The position numbers and the translations under genes were made by a program. The notes below the pieces were generated by a model that was given only the letters and a program-made list of their open reading frames with translations, searched no databases and was not told where the DNA came from. 15,356 nucleotides of DNA. Origin: RGIG6178 sp045612885. Its GTDB lineage: Bacteria; Bacillota_I; Bacilli_A; RFN20; DUOF01. This document shows, piece after piece, positions 8,801 through 14,372 of the stretch. Position 1 is the stretch's first letter; every line of letters begins with the position of its first letter. Location: NCBI GenBank assembly GCA_045612885.1, contig JAZKZZ010000011.1, positions 1 to 15,356 on the forward strand. Reading direction: 5' to 3'.

Positions 8801-9674
8801 TATTAAACAACCAGATAAGATTAAAGAGAGTAAGAGAATAATAAAGGAAGAACTTATAGACAATCCAATTATCATAAAAAAAATGAGAGACTTAAATTGT
8901 AGTGAAAAAGAGTTTGATGAGTATCTTGGTTATTTTCTTGCTTATTTAGAAGATAAAACTTGTTGTGATAAATGTAAAAATCCTAAAAAATGTCCTAAGC
9001 AATTTGATGGTATTGCTCTTGATTTATATCGAAGTGAATATGGAATAGAGAGAAAGTTTTCTTTGTGTGAATATAGAGAATTAGAAAGAACAATTGCGCT
9101 TAATTATCTTATAAGAGATTTTCCTAATGCATATCTTAGTATCGTATTAGATGATATTGAAAATAAAAAAGGACGATTTGCTTATGAAAAAGAATTAATT
9201 ATGAATACTGATGTTGAAGGGGATAATCCGGGGTTATTTATTAGCGGGCCTAGTAGTTCAGGTAAATCATATCCTTTAATTGCTTTATGTAATGAATTCG
9301 TTAGAGCTAATAAGAAGTGTTCTTATGTAGAAACTAGAAACTTTTTAGAATCATTAAAAAATTCTTTAAGCAATAAAGAGGAATATATGAGTTTAATGAG
9401 TAAAGTAAAAGAAGTTGATGTTTTAGTTTTAGATAATTTAGGCGATGAAAAAATTAGTGAATGGACTAGAGATGATGTAATAAGTGGTATTTTAGATTAC
9501 CGTATAAAAAATGATTTATTAACATATATCACTAGTAGTTATACTTTAGAGGAACTTGCTAGTTTATATGATGTTAGTAAGACTAATAGCGATGTAGGTA
9601 GAATAAAAGCCAATAAGTTTATCGAAAGGATAAAAGCGGCTTGTCCTAAACAAATATCAATTGAAGGGAAGTAA
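8781..9674 (+). CDS. dnaI: Primosomal helicase loader DnaI
   Basis: This AAA+ ATPase of 297 residues delivers the replicative helicase ring onto DNA with DnaB and DnaD. The N-terminal domain has a likely zinc site made of Cys62, Cys65, Cys71 and Cys96, as in Bacillus DnaI. The C-terminal AAA+ domain (~120-297) has Walker A GPSSSGKS (156-163) and Walker B VLVLDNLGDE (214-223). Two substitutions stand out: the second Walker B acid is Asn219, where LDD is usual, and the sensor-1 position reads TSS (251-253), where TSN is usual. A basic RIKANKFIERIKA segment (274-286) lies where the arginine finger/sensor 2 is expected. The start at ATG 8781 has AGAGGAAG (8766-8773) inside the dnaB end, so the two genes are probably translationally coupled. 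The stop codon lies within the following terminator. Confidence 0.93.
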   Translation: MQLRTINIKQPDKIKESKRIIKEELIDNPIIIKKMRDLNCSEKEFDEYLGYFLAYLEDKTCCDKCKNPKKCPKQFDGIALDLYRSEYGIERKFSLCEYRELERTIALNYLIRDFPNAYLSIVLDDIENKKGRFAYEKELIMNTDVEGDNPGLFISGPSSSGKSYPLIALCNEFVRANKKCSYVETRNFLESLKNSLSNKEEYMSLMSKVKEVDVLVLDNLGDEKISEWTRDDVISGILDYRIKNDLLTYITSSYTLEELASLYDVSKTNSDVGRIKANKFIERIKAACPKQISIEGK

Positions 9675-9688
9675 TACTTCCTTTTTTT
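9664..9688 (+). terminator. Intrinsic terminator after dnaI
   Basis: The arm AAGGGAAG (9664-9671) pairs with CTTCCTTT (9677-9684), giving eight pairs including one G-U, around the loop TAATA. A run of seven T (9682-9688) follows, the first three of which are in the stem. The TAA stop of dnaI (9672-9674) lies in the loop, so termination occurs with no 3' untranslated stretch. It separates the replication block from pfkA. Confidence 0.85.
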
Positions 9689-9720
9689 ATATAATAAAAA
9701 ATAGTAATTAAGTGGATTTA

Positions 9721-9749
9721 TTGTTACTTTTAATCTTAAATGATATGAT
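9721..9749 (+). promoter_or_regulatory. Promoter of pfkA-pyk with extended -10
   Basis: TTGTTA (9721-9726) and TATGAT (9744-9749) are separated by exactly 17 bases, and the -10 box is preceded by TGa at 9741-9743, the extended -10 element. The predicted start near 9756 leaves a very short leader with AAGGTGA (9757-9763) as ribosome site. The preceding terminator supports a transcription start here. Confidence 0.65.
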
Positions 9750-9768
9750 AGTTTTGAAGGTGAAAATT

Positions 9769-10725
9769 ATGAAAAAAGTAGCAATATTGACATCAGGAGG
9801 AGATGCTCCTGGAATGAACGCTTGTTTAAGAGCCGCAGTAAGAAGCGCCTTAAATAGGGGAATAGAACCATATGTTGTATATGATGGTTATAAGGGACTA
9901 GTAGAGGGTAAGATTCTTCAAGTTCATCGTAGATTTGTTTCCGAAATATTAAACAGGGGTGGTACTCTTATTGGAACTGCTAGACTTGATGAATTTAAAG
10001 AACCTAAGATAAGAGATAAAGCTATTAGCAATTTATACAATTTAGGTATTAATGATTTGATTGTTATAGGTGGAGATGGAACTTTTAGAGGTGCTATTGA
10101 TTTGAATAACATGGGATTACATTGTGTTGGTGTATGTGCTACTATAGACAATGATATTAATGCTGAAGGTTATTCAATAGGTTTTGATAGTGCTTTAAAT
10201 ACAGTTGTAGAATGTATAGATAGAATAAGGGATACATCATCTAGCCATACTAGATGTAGTATTGTTGAAGTAATGGGTAGACATTGTGGAGATTTGGCTT
10301 TATATAGTTCTATTGCCTGTGGTGCTGATATTTTAATTGATCCGGTTATTGGTTATGATATGGATAAAATCATTGAAGATATAAAAAGAATGAAGCACGA
10401 AGGTAGAAAACATGTTTTAATCGTTGTAAGTGAGAATATCTTAGATGTAAAAGAATTAGCGCATACAATTGAATCTCAAACAGGATTTGAAACAAGAGCC
10501 ACAGTACTTGGATATCTTCAAAGAGGAGGAGTACCTAGTGCGATGGATAGAGTGACTGCTAGTATACTAGGGCATAGTGCTATTGAGGCTTTAATCGATA
10601 AAAAATATGGAGAAATGGTTATTTTTAGAAATAATCGTGTATCTTGTTTGCCACTTGAAGAAGTAGTAAAACCTAAAGAAGTAGATTATAAAGACTTATA
10701 TAAGATAAATGAAATTATTGGATAG
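9769..10725 (+). CDS. pfkA: ATP-dependent 6-phosphofructokinase
   Basis: This enzyme phosphorylates fructose 6-phosphate to fructose 1,6-bisphosphate, the committed step of glycolysis. ATG 9769 is chosen because AAGGTGA (9757-9763) precedes it and MKKVAILTSGGDAPGMN is the family N-terminus; the resulting 318 residues match the usual ~319-320. Upstream in-frame starts would add a non-homologous leader overlapping the promoter. Numbering runs in register with E. coli PfkA: GGDG 101-104, catalytic Asp127 in TIDND, Arg162, Met169, Glu222, Arg243 and Arg252. Position 124 is Ala rather than the Lys of pyrophosphate-dependent enzymes, so ATP is the expected donor. Two differences stand out: the substrate-phosphate ligand His249 is Tyr, and the effector-site Glu187 is Asp. 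Arg21, Arg25 and Arg54 of the effector site are kept. pyk follows 11 bases later. Confidence 0.96.
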   Translation: MKKVAILTSGGDAPGMNACLRAAVRSALNRGIEPYVVYDGYKGLVEGKILQVHRRFVSEILNRGGTLIGTARLDEFKEPKIRDKAISNLYNLGINDLIVIGGDGTFRGAIDLNNMGLHCVGVCATIDNDINAEGYSIGFDSALNTVVECIDRIRDTSSSHTRCSIVEVMGRHCGDLALYSSIACGADILIDPVIGYDMDKIIEDIKRMKHEGRKHVLIVVSENILDVKELAHTIESQTGFETRATVLGYLQRGGVPSAMDRVTASILGHSAIEALIDKKYGEMVIFRNNRVSCLPLEEVVKPKEVDYKDLYKINEIIG

Positions 10726-10736
10726 AGGTGTTATAG

Positions 10737-12146
10737 ATGTTTGGTTCAAAGACTAAATTAGTTGCTACTATAGGTCCAAGTAGTGATAATTATGAAACTA
10801 TGAAAGAGTTGGCAGATAATGGTTTAAATCTTGTAAGAATTAATATATCTCATGGAACTCATGCTGAGCATAAAAATAAAATAGATATTGTAACTAGATT
10901 ACAACAAGAAGGATATTTATTGGCCAGCATGGTGGATTTGAAAGGTCCAAAAATTAGATGTGGAATCTTTGAAAATGGGGCAGTAGAGTTTCATAAAGGG
11001 GATATTACTAATATTGTAGAAGAGGATGTAGTTGGAAATAAAGAAAGATTTTCTATTAGTTATAAGAACTTATATGACGATGTGAATGTTGGTGATAAAT
11101 TCACTTTTGATGATGGAATATTAATTTTTAAAGTTGTTAAAAAAGAAAATAGAGTTTTGACATGCCAAGCTATGAATGATCATTTATTGAAAAATAAAAA
11201 GGGATTAAATGCTCCATATATCAAATTAATGAATGAATATATGAGTGATGTGGATAGAAAAGATATTGAATTTGCTTGTAGTCAACCAATAAATTATGTA
11301 GCTGCTTCTTTTGTTAGAAAAAAAGAAGATGTATTAGAAATAAGAGAATTATTAGCTAAGTATGGTAGAGATGATATAAGAATCATTTCTAAAATTGAAA
11401 GTCCAGAAGGTGTAGAAAATATTGATGATATTTTACAAGTTAGTAATGCGATTATGATAGCAAGAGGAGATTTGGGTGTAGAAGTAGATTTACAAGATGT
11501 GCCAGTGATCCAAAAGGAATTAATAAAGAAATGTAATATTGCAGGTAAACCAGTTATTGTGGCTACTCATATGCTAGAATCGATGCAAACTAACCCTCGT
11601 CCTACTAGAGCAGAAGTTAGTGATGTTTTTAATGCTATTTTAGATGGTGCTGATGCAATTATGCTATCTGGAGAGAGTGCAAGTGGAAAGTATCCAGTTG
11701 AATCAGTTAAAACACAAAAAGAAATTGCGATTGAAGCTGAAAAAATATTAGATTATGAAAAATTTGCTAGTGATTTCTATGAATCTAGTAATAAATCACA
11801 AGGAGATGCTATTGGAATCAGTGTTGCTAAGTCTGTTCTTATGCTAGATGCTAAGTTAGTAGTTATAATATCTGATTCTTTCAGTGCTATTAGAAAATTA
11901 GCAAAATTTAAATTTAAGGCTCCAATATTAGCGGTTATAAACAATAAGGATTTGGCAATAGATTTAAATGGTTTATATTATGGAATAGAAGCTCATTATA
12001 ATTCTAGAAAAATAGACAATAAAGAAGAATATGCTTTAAAACTCGCAAGAAAACAAGGGATTAAAAAAGGAGAGCGTATCATTTATATTGGTGTAGATGA
12101 TGAAAGTAAGAAAACTAATATGATGAAAATTATGCGTGTGAAATAA
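10737..12146 (+). CDS. pyk: Pyruvate kinase (short form, predicted K+-independent)
   Basis: This enzyme transfers phosphate from phosphoenolpyruvate to ADP, giving ATP and pyruvate, the last step of glycolysis. At 469 residues it lacks the extra C-terminal PEP-utiliser-like domain that makes Bacillus Pyk ~585 long. Visible motifs are KTKLVATIGPSS (5-16), the Arg34/Asn36/Ser38 cluster in VRINISHG, and DLKGPKIR (67-74). Lys219 and Glu221 lie in ISKIESPEG, and the ARGDLGVE metal site (242-249), Thr277, NPRPTRAEVSDV (286-297) and SGESASGKYP follow. A flexible B domain spans ~68-158. DLKGPKIR carries Leu and Lys where K+-dependent enzymes have Thr and Glu (DTKGPEIR). The ATQML motif reads ATHML. 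The start is ATG 10737 behind AGAGGTG (10724-10730), which overlaps the pfkA stop; the two are co-expressed. Confidence 0.96.
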   Translation: MFGSKTKLVATIGPSSDNYETMKELADNGLNLVRINISHGTHAEHKNKIDIVTRLQQEGYLLASMVDLKGPKIRCGIFENGAVEFHKGDITNIVEEDVVGNKERFSISYKNLYDDVNVGDKFTFDDGILIFKVVKKENRVLTCQAMNDHLLKNKKGLNAPYIKLMNEYMSDVDRKDIEFACSQPINYVAASFVRKKEDVLEIRELLAKYGRDDIRIISKIESPEGVENIDDILQVSNAIMIARGDLGVEVDLQDVPVIQKELIKKCNIAGKPVIVATHMLESMQTNPRPTRAEVSDVFNAILDGADAIMLSGESASGKYPVESVKTQKEIAIEAEKILDYEKFASDFYESSNKSQGDAIGISVAKSVLMLDAKLVVIISDSFSAIRKLAKFKFKAPILAVINNKDLAIDLNGLYYGIEAHYNSRKIDNKEEYALKLARKQGIKKGERIIYIGVDDESKKTNMMKIMRVK

Positions 12147-12147
12147 G

Positions 12148-12936
12148 ATGAAATATTGTTTAAGTGTGGGATTGCATAATTTATTTTTTGATATTGCAAT
12201 TGTTGATAACAAACATGAGATAGTAAAAAAAGTAAAATGTAATTATGATAGAACTAAAGATATAGCTAGAAATATTCATCTTGCATATCAGAAACATTTT
12301 TCTAATTATAATGTTAGTTATCTTGGTGTAGGAATATCTAATAATATCGGGTTTAAAGACGATATTTTATATAAAATTAAGTCTTTTGATTTAAATGGAT
12401 ATAACTTAAAACAATCTTTATATAAGTTATTTGAAAAAGAGATTTATATTTATGATGAGACATATTTAGCTGCACTTTCAGTATCATATAAGGTAGAGGG
12501 ATCATTATTGTATATTTTAATGGATACTAGAATTAGTAATAGTTTTGTTATTGAGCATAGTCTAGTAGAATTAGAAGATGATATAGATTTAAGTAAGAAT
12601 GAAGAACTTTATTTATATTGCCGAAAGGATGCAATTAAAGCTAGATTTTTAGAAAATAATTTAGATGATGATTATATTGGAACATACTTTTTCTCACAAT
12701 CTAGTAACTGTAAATCAATAATAAAAGATTGGGCGCAACTTTTAAATAAAAACGTAATGAAAACATTAAAAAATTTACCTGTGAAGAATATAGCATTTGC
12801 AGGGTATTTAGGAGAATTTTTTAATTCATATAAAGATTATATGTCAATAGATAAAACGCTTAATTGTATGTGTATAAATAATCATCGAAGAGAAGTATTA
12901 ATAGGGATTAGCCACTTAATCTTTAAAGATAGTTAG
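12148..12936 (+). CDS. Uncharacterised protein, possibly a degenerate ROK/ASKHA-fold sugar-kinase relative
   Basis: I do not recognise this 262-residue protein with confidence. Its layout resembles a ROK-family (glucokinase-like) actin-fold protein: an N-terminal strand-turn-strand (CLSVGLHNLFFDIAIVD, 4-20), a GVGISNNIG stretch (60-68), then LFEKEIYIYDETYLAALS (94-111), where ROK kinases read FxxPVxxxNDANAAAL. It continues with LLYILMDTRISNSFVIEHSL (120-139), the place of the glycine-rich ltlGTGIG loop, and VKNIAFAGYLGEFF (212-225). The phosphate-loop glycines and the catalytic Asp are not preserved, and the ROK zinc motif CGxxGC is absent, so kinase activity is doubtful. It has no signal peptide or membrane segment. 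It starts one base after the pyk stop with only a weak ribosome site, so it probably depends on coupling to pyk. That position suggests a link to sugar metabolism, but this is inference only. Confidence 0.5.
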   Translation: MKYCLSVGLHNLFFDIAIVDNKHEIVKKVKCNYDRTKDIARNIHLAYQKHFSNYNVSYLGVGISNNIGFKDDILYKIKSFDLNGYNLKQSLYKLFEKEIYIYDETYLAALSVSYKVEGSLLYILMDTRISNSFVIEHSLVELEDDIDLSKNEELYLYCRKDAIKARFLENNLDDDYIGTYFFSQSSNCKSIIKDWAQLLNKNVMKTLKNLPVKNIAFAGYLGEFFNSYKDYMSIDKTLNCMCINNHRREVLIGISHLIFKDS

Positions 12937-12943
12937 AGAATAC

Positions 12944-12973
12944 TTGAAAATAAAGTTTAATATAAAGTAATAT
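12944..12973 (+). promoter_or_regulatory. Candidate promoter for the surface protein gene
   Basis: TTGAAA (12944-12949, 5/6 to -35 consensus) is followed after 18 bases by TAATAT (12968-12973, 4/6). It lies in the 59-base gap before the ATG at 12996, upstream of the ribosome site AAGGGG (12982-12987). The gap is very AT-rich and other -10-like words overlap, so the exact element is uncertain. Confidence 0.35.
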
Positions 12974-12995
12974 TTTAGTATAAGGGGTTGGAATA

Positions 12996-14195
12996 ATGAA
13001 AAAGTATTTTTTAATGTTATTATTATTTCTAGGTTGCTTTTTTGTTGGACTTTCAATAGATGCAAGTTTAGTTGAGGCTGTTAATGCTACAGTCACTACG
13101 GATTCATATAATAGTAGAAAAATAACAATTAATCTTACAGATGTGGATGTTAGTATCAATAAACTTGTCGTTAGTGAAGCGAAAGCATGTAAAGAAAGTG
13201 AAGAAGGTTGTGTTAAAATTGAATACACAAGTGATAAACAATCTATGTATGTTAAATTATCTGGAACTAAATCATATACTCGTATAGCAGAAGATAGAAC
13301 TGCTACAGTTGAGTATACAATCACTTCCCCTGAAGATGGTGAAAAATACATATATATTGCAGCTTATAGAAACGAAATTCTTAATATTAATTATTCATAT
13401 CTTGTGACATATAATTTATCAACTTTAAACGAAAGACTTGTAGTTAATCCTGATGGTAATGGTAAACCTTTATATGAATTTGATGAAATTCAATACACGC
13501 CAGTTAGAAAACTCCCATTTAATATCAATTTTGTGGCATCTGAACTGACCGATACTTACTCTGGATTAGTGTATGTATGTGAGGTAGAAAAAGAGGAAGC
13601 AAAAGAAGGCGAAAAAGAAAATGAATTCTTAAGGAGATGTGGAGAGTTTTTAGTTGGTAGTGATGTTTTAGAATATTATGTAGCTTCTTTTGGGGATGGA
13701 TTTAAGAAGTTGAATTTCTATCTAGCTTTTAAAGGAAAAACAATAAATTTAGATAATTCTAATTTATTTGAAGAATTTAAAGATAAAGCTAAACCTATAT
13801 CTAAAGAAGTGTATTTAGATACTATAGGTCCAGAAATTATAGTTGAAGGAGGAAACTGGGTTTACTTAGAGGCAGGTAAGACTTATACTCCAAAAACTGC
13901 TACTTGCCAAGATGCAATTTTTAAAACTCAACCATGTACTGTGACTAATGATTCTAACATTGTAACTATTAAATATAATACTAGTGATTACCAAATAATT
14001 ACTTATGAGGGTACTGATGCTATTGGCAATGTTAGTAGTGTATCAGTTAAAATCAAGGTAGAACTAGCTAGTGACAATAATGATTGGATTATTTATTTAG
14101 TTTCTTCTATAGGTATATTTTTAGTAGTATTAATCATACTAGCGTGGGTATTAATTAAAAATAACGAAAAGAAGAAGAAATTAAGCTATATCTAG
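12996..14195 (+). CDS. Secreted, C-terminally membrane-anchored protein with Ig-like (DUF5011-like) domain
   Basis: This 399-residue protein has an N-terminal signal peptide (MKKYF then a hydrophobic core to ~residue 19, likely cleavage near VEA or VNA at 28-31). A long extracellular part is followed by one membrane helix (~365-387) and a short basic tail (KNNEKKKK), giving an outside-facing anchored topology. Residues ~278-356 look like a DUF5011-type Ig-like fold: GPEIIVEGG, a Y-L-E-A-G-K-T-Y turn, a YEGTDAIGN loop, then a final VSVKIKVE strand. The rest is beta-rich without a recognised family. The extracellular part has six cysteines in three close pairs (65/72, 195/215, 304/314). There is no LPXTG sortase signal. 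Cys14 lies within the hydrophobic core, so a lipoprotein is unlikely. AAGGGG (12982-12987) precedes ATG 12996. Its role is unknown; adhesion or envelope structure are guesses. Confidence 0.8.
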   Translation: MKKYFLMLLLFLGCFFVGLSIDASLVEAVNATVTTDSYNSRKITINLTDVDVSINKLVVSEAKACKESEEGCVKIEYTSDKQSMYVKLSGTKSYTRIAEDRTATVEYTITSPEDGEKYIYIAAYRNEILNINYSYLVTYNLSTLNERLVVNPDGNGKPLYEFDEIQYTPVRKLPFNINFVASELTDTYSGLVYVCEVEKEEAKEGEKENEFLRRCGEFLVGSDVLEYYVASFGDGFKKLNFYLAFKGKTINLDNSNLFEEFKDKAKPISKEVYLDTIGPEIIVEGGNWVYLEAGKTYTPKTATCQDAIFKTQPCTVTNDSNIVTIKYNTSDYQIITYEGTDAIGNVSSVSVKIKVELASDNNDWIIYLVSSIGIFLVVLIILAWVLIKNNEKKKKLSYI

Positions 14196-14224
14196 TTGAC
14201 AAATAGTAATAGTAGTGTTATTAT
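14196..14224 (+). promoter_or_regulatory. Strong promoter of the infC-rpmI-rplT operon
   Basis: A perfect -35 box TTGACA (14196-14201), a 17-base spacer and TATTAT (14219-14224, 5/6) form the best promoter in the window. It begins on the base after the stop codon of the surface protein gene. Transcription should start near 14231, at the beginning of the folded leader. Confidence 0.88.
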
Positions 14225-14230
14225 TAACAC
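14215..14230 (+). repeat. 16-bp inverted repeat overlapping the -10 box of infC
   Basis: GTGTTA (14215-14220) and TAACAC (14225-14230) are perfect inverted arms around TTAT. The palindrome covers the whole -10 box and reaches the predicted transcription start, which is where a repressor operator would lie. Arms of six bases arise often by chance in AT-rich DNA, and no T-run follows, so it is neither a proven operator nor a terminator. Confidence 0.4.
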
Positions 14231-14346
14231 GCAACAAAGAGTTGTGAAAAGTAGAGGCACCCGCTTCTCACCCGATTTCGAATAGATTTGGGTAAAAGGT
14301 CACACATACTAGTTTAATTAGGATGTTTAACGGGTGCTAACCCGTT
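14231..14346 (+). promoter_or_regulatory. Structured infC leader, L20-leader-like transcription attenuator
   Basis: The leader can fold into a small 5' hairpin (14230-14246, CAAC/GTTG core) and then a long-range helix GGCACCCG (14256-14263) with CGGGTGCT (14331-14338). That helix encloses two hairpins: ACCCGA/TTTGGGT (14270-14293) and ACAT-A-CTAG / TTAG-G-ATGT (14304-14326, one A-G mismatch), making a three-way junction. The 3' strand of the long-range helix is also the 5' arm of the terminator at 14329-14346, so the two structures exclude each other. In Bacillus, ribosomal protein L20, encoded by rplT of this operon, binds a leader resembling its 23S rRNA site and promotes termination. Position and fold suggest the same control here. 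The pairings were read by eye, with no covariance support. Confidence 0.75.
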
Positions 14347-14352
14347 TTTTTT
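14329..14352 (+). terminator. Attenuator terminator in the infC leader
   Basis: AACGGGT (14329-14335) pairs perfectly with ACCCGTT (14340-14346) around the loop GCTA, and is followed by an eight-T run (14345-14352). It lies upstream of infC, 20 bases before the proposed start, so it must be conditional. It competes with the long-range helix of the leader for bases 14331-14335. Confidence 0.88.
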
Positions 14353-14358
14353 ACGCAT

Positions 14359-14365
14359 GGAGGTG
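14359..14365 (+). promoter_or_regulatory. Ribosome binding site that fixes a TTG start for infC
   Basis: GGAGGTG at 14359-14365 is the only strong Shine-Dalgarno site before infC. The in-frame TTG at 14373 lies seven bases downstream, which is ideal spacing. An in-frame ATT at 14367 is only one base away and too close. The in-frame GTG at 14334 lies inside the terminator and upstream of the site. Confidence 0.8.
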
Positions 14366-14372
14366 TATTTGT

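Noticed and set aside
9712..9768. Longer pfkA starting upstream of ATG 9769 (19 extra residues)
   Set aside because: The extra leader has no homology to PfkA, overlaps the -35/-10 promoter, and lacks a ribosome site. ATG 9769 has AAGGTGA in place and gives the standard length.
463..12146. TGA read as tryptophan, as in Mycoplasma
   Set aside because: All genes are full length in the standard code and use TGG for Trp, and no gene is broken by TGA. Only the absence of TGA stops remains notable.
13035..13037. Lipoprotein signal at Cys14 of the surface protein
   Set aside because: The FLGC sequence fits the lipobox poorly, the cysteine lies inside the hydrophobic core, and the hydrophobic stretch continues past it. 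The protein also has a C-terminal membrane anchor.
12923..13351. Antisense reading frame of 142 codons across the start of the surface protein gene
   Set aside because: It has no ribosome site or recognisable domain and overlaps a well-supported gene with signal peptide and promoter on the + strand. The other minus-strand frames (in dnaE, polA, dnaB, pfkA, infC) are likewise shadows.
14215..14230. Terminator of the surface protein gene
   Set aside because: The hairpin would have six pairs, mostly A-T, and no T-run after it. It lies inside the infC promoter, where the sequence is explained by the -10 box or a possible operator.
14334..14372. Longer infC from the in-frame GTG at 14334
   Set aside because: It would start within the attenuator terminator, upstream of the only good ribosome site. 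The 13 extra residues (with Trp and two Cys) are unlike any IF-3.
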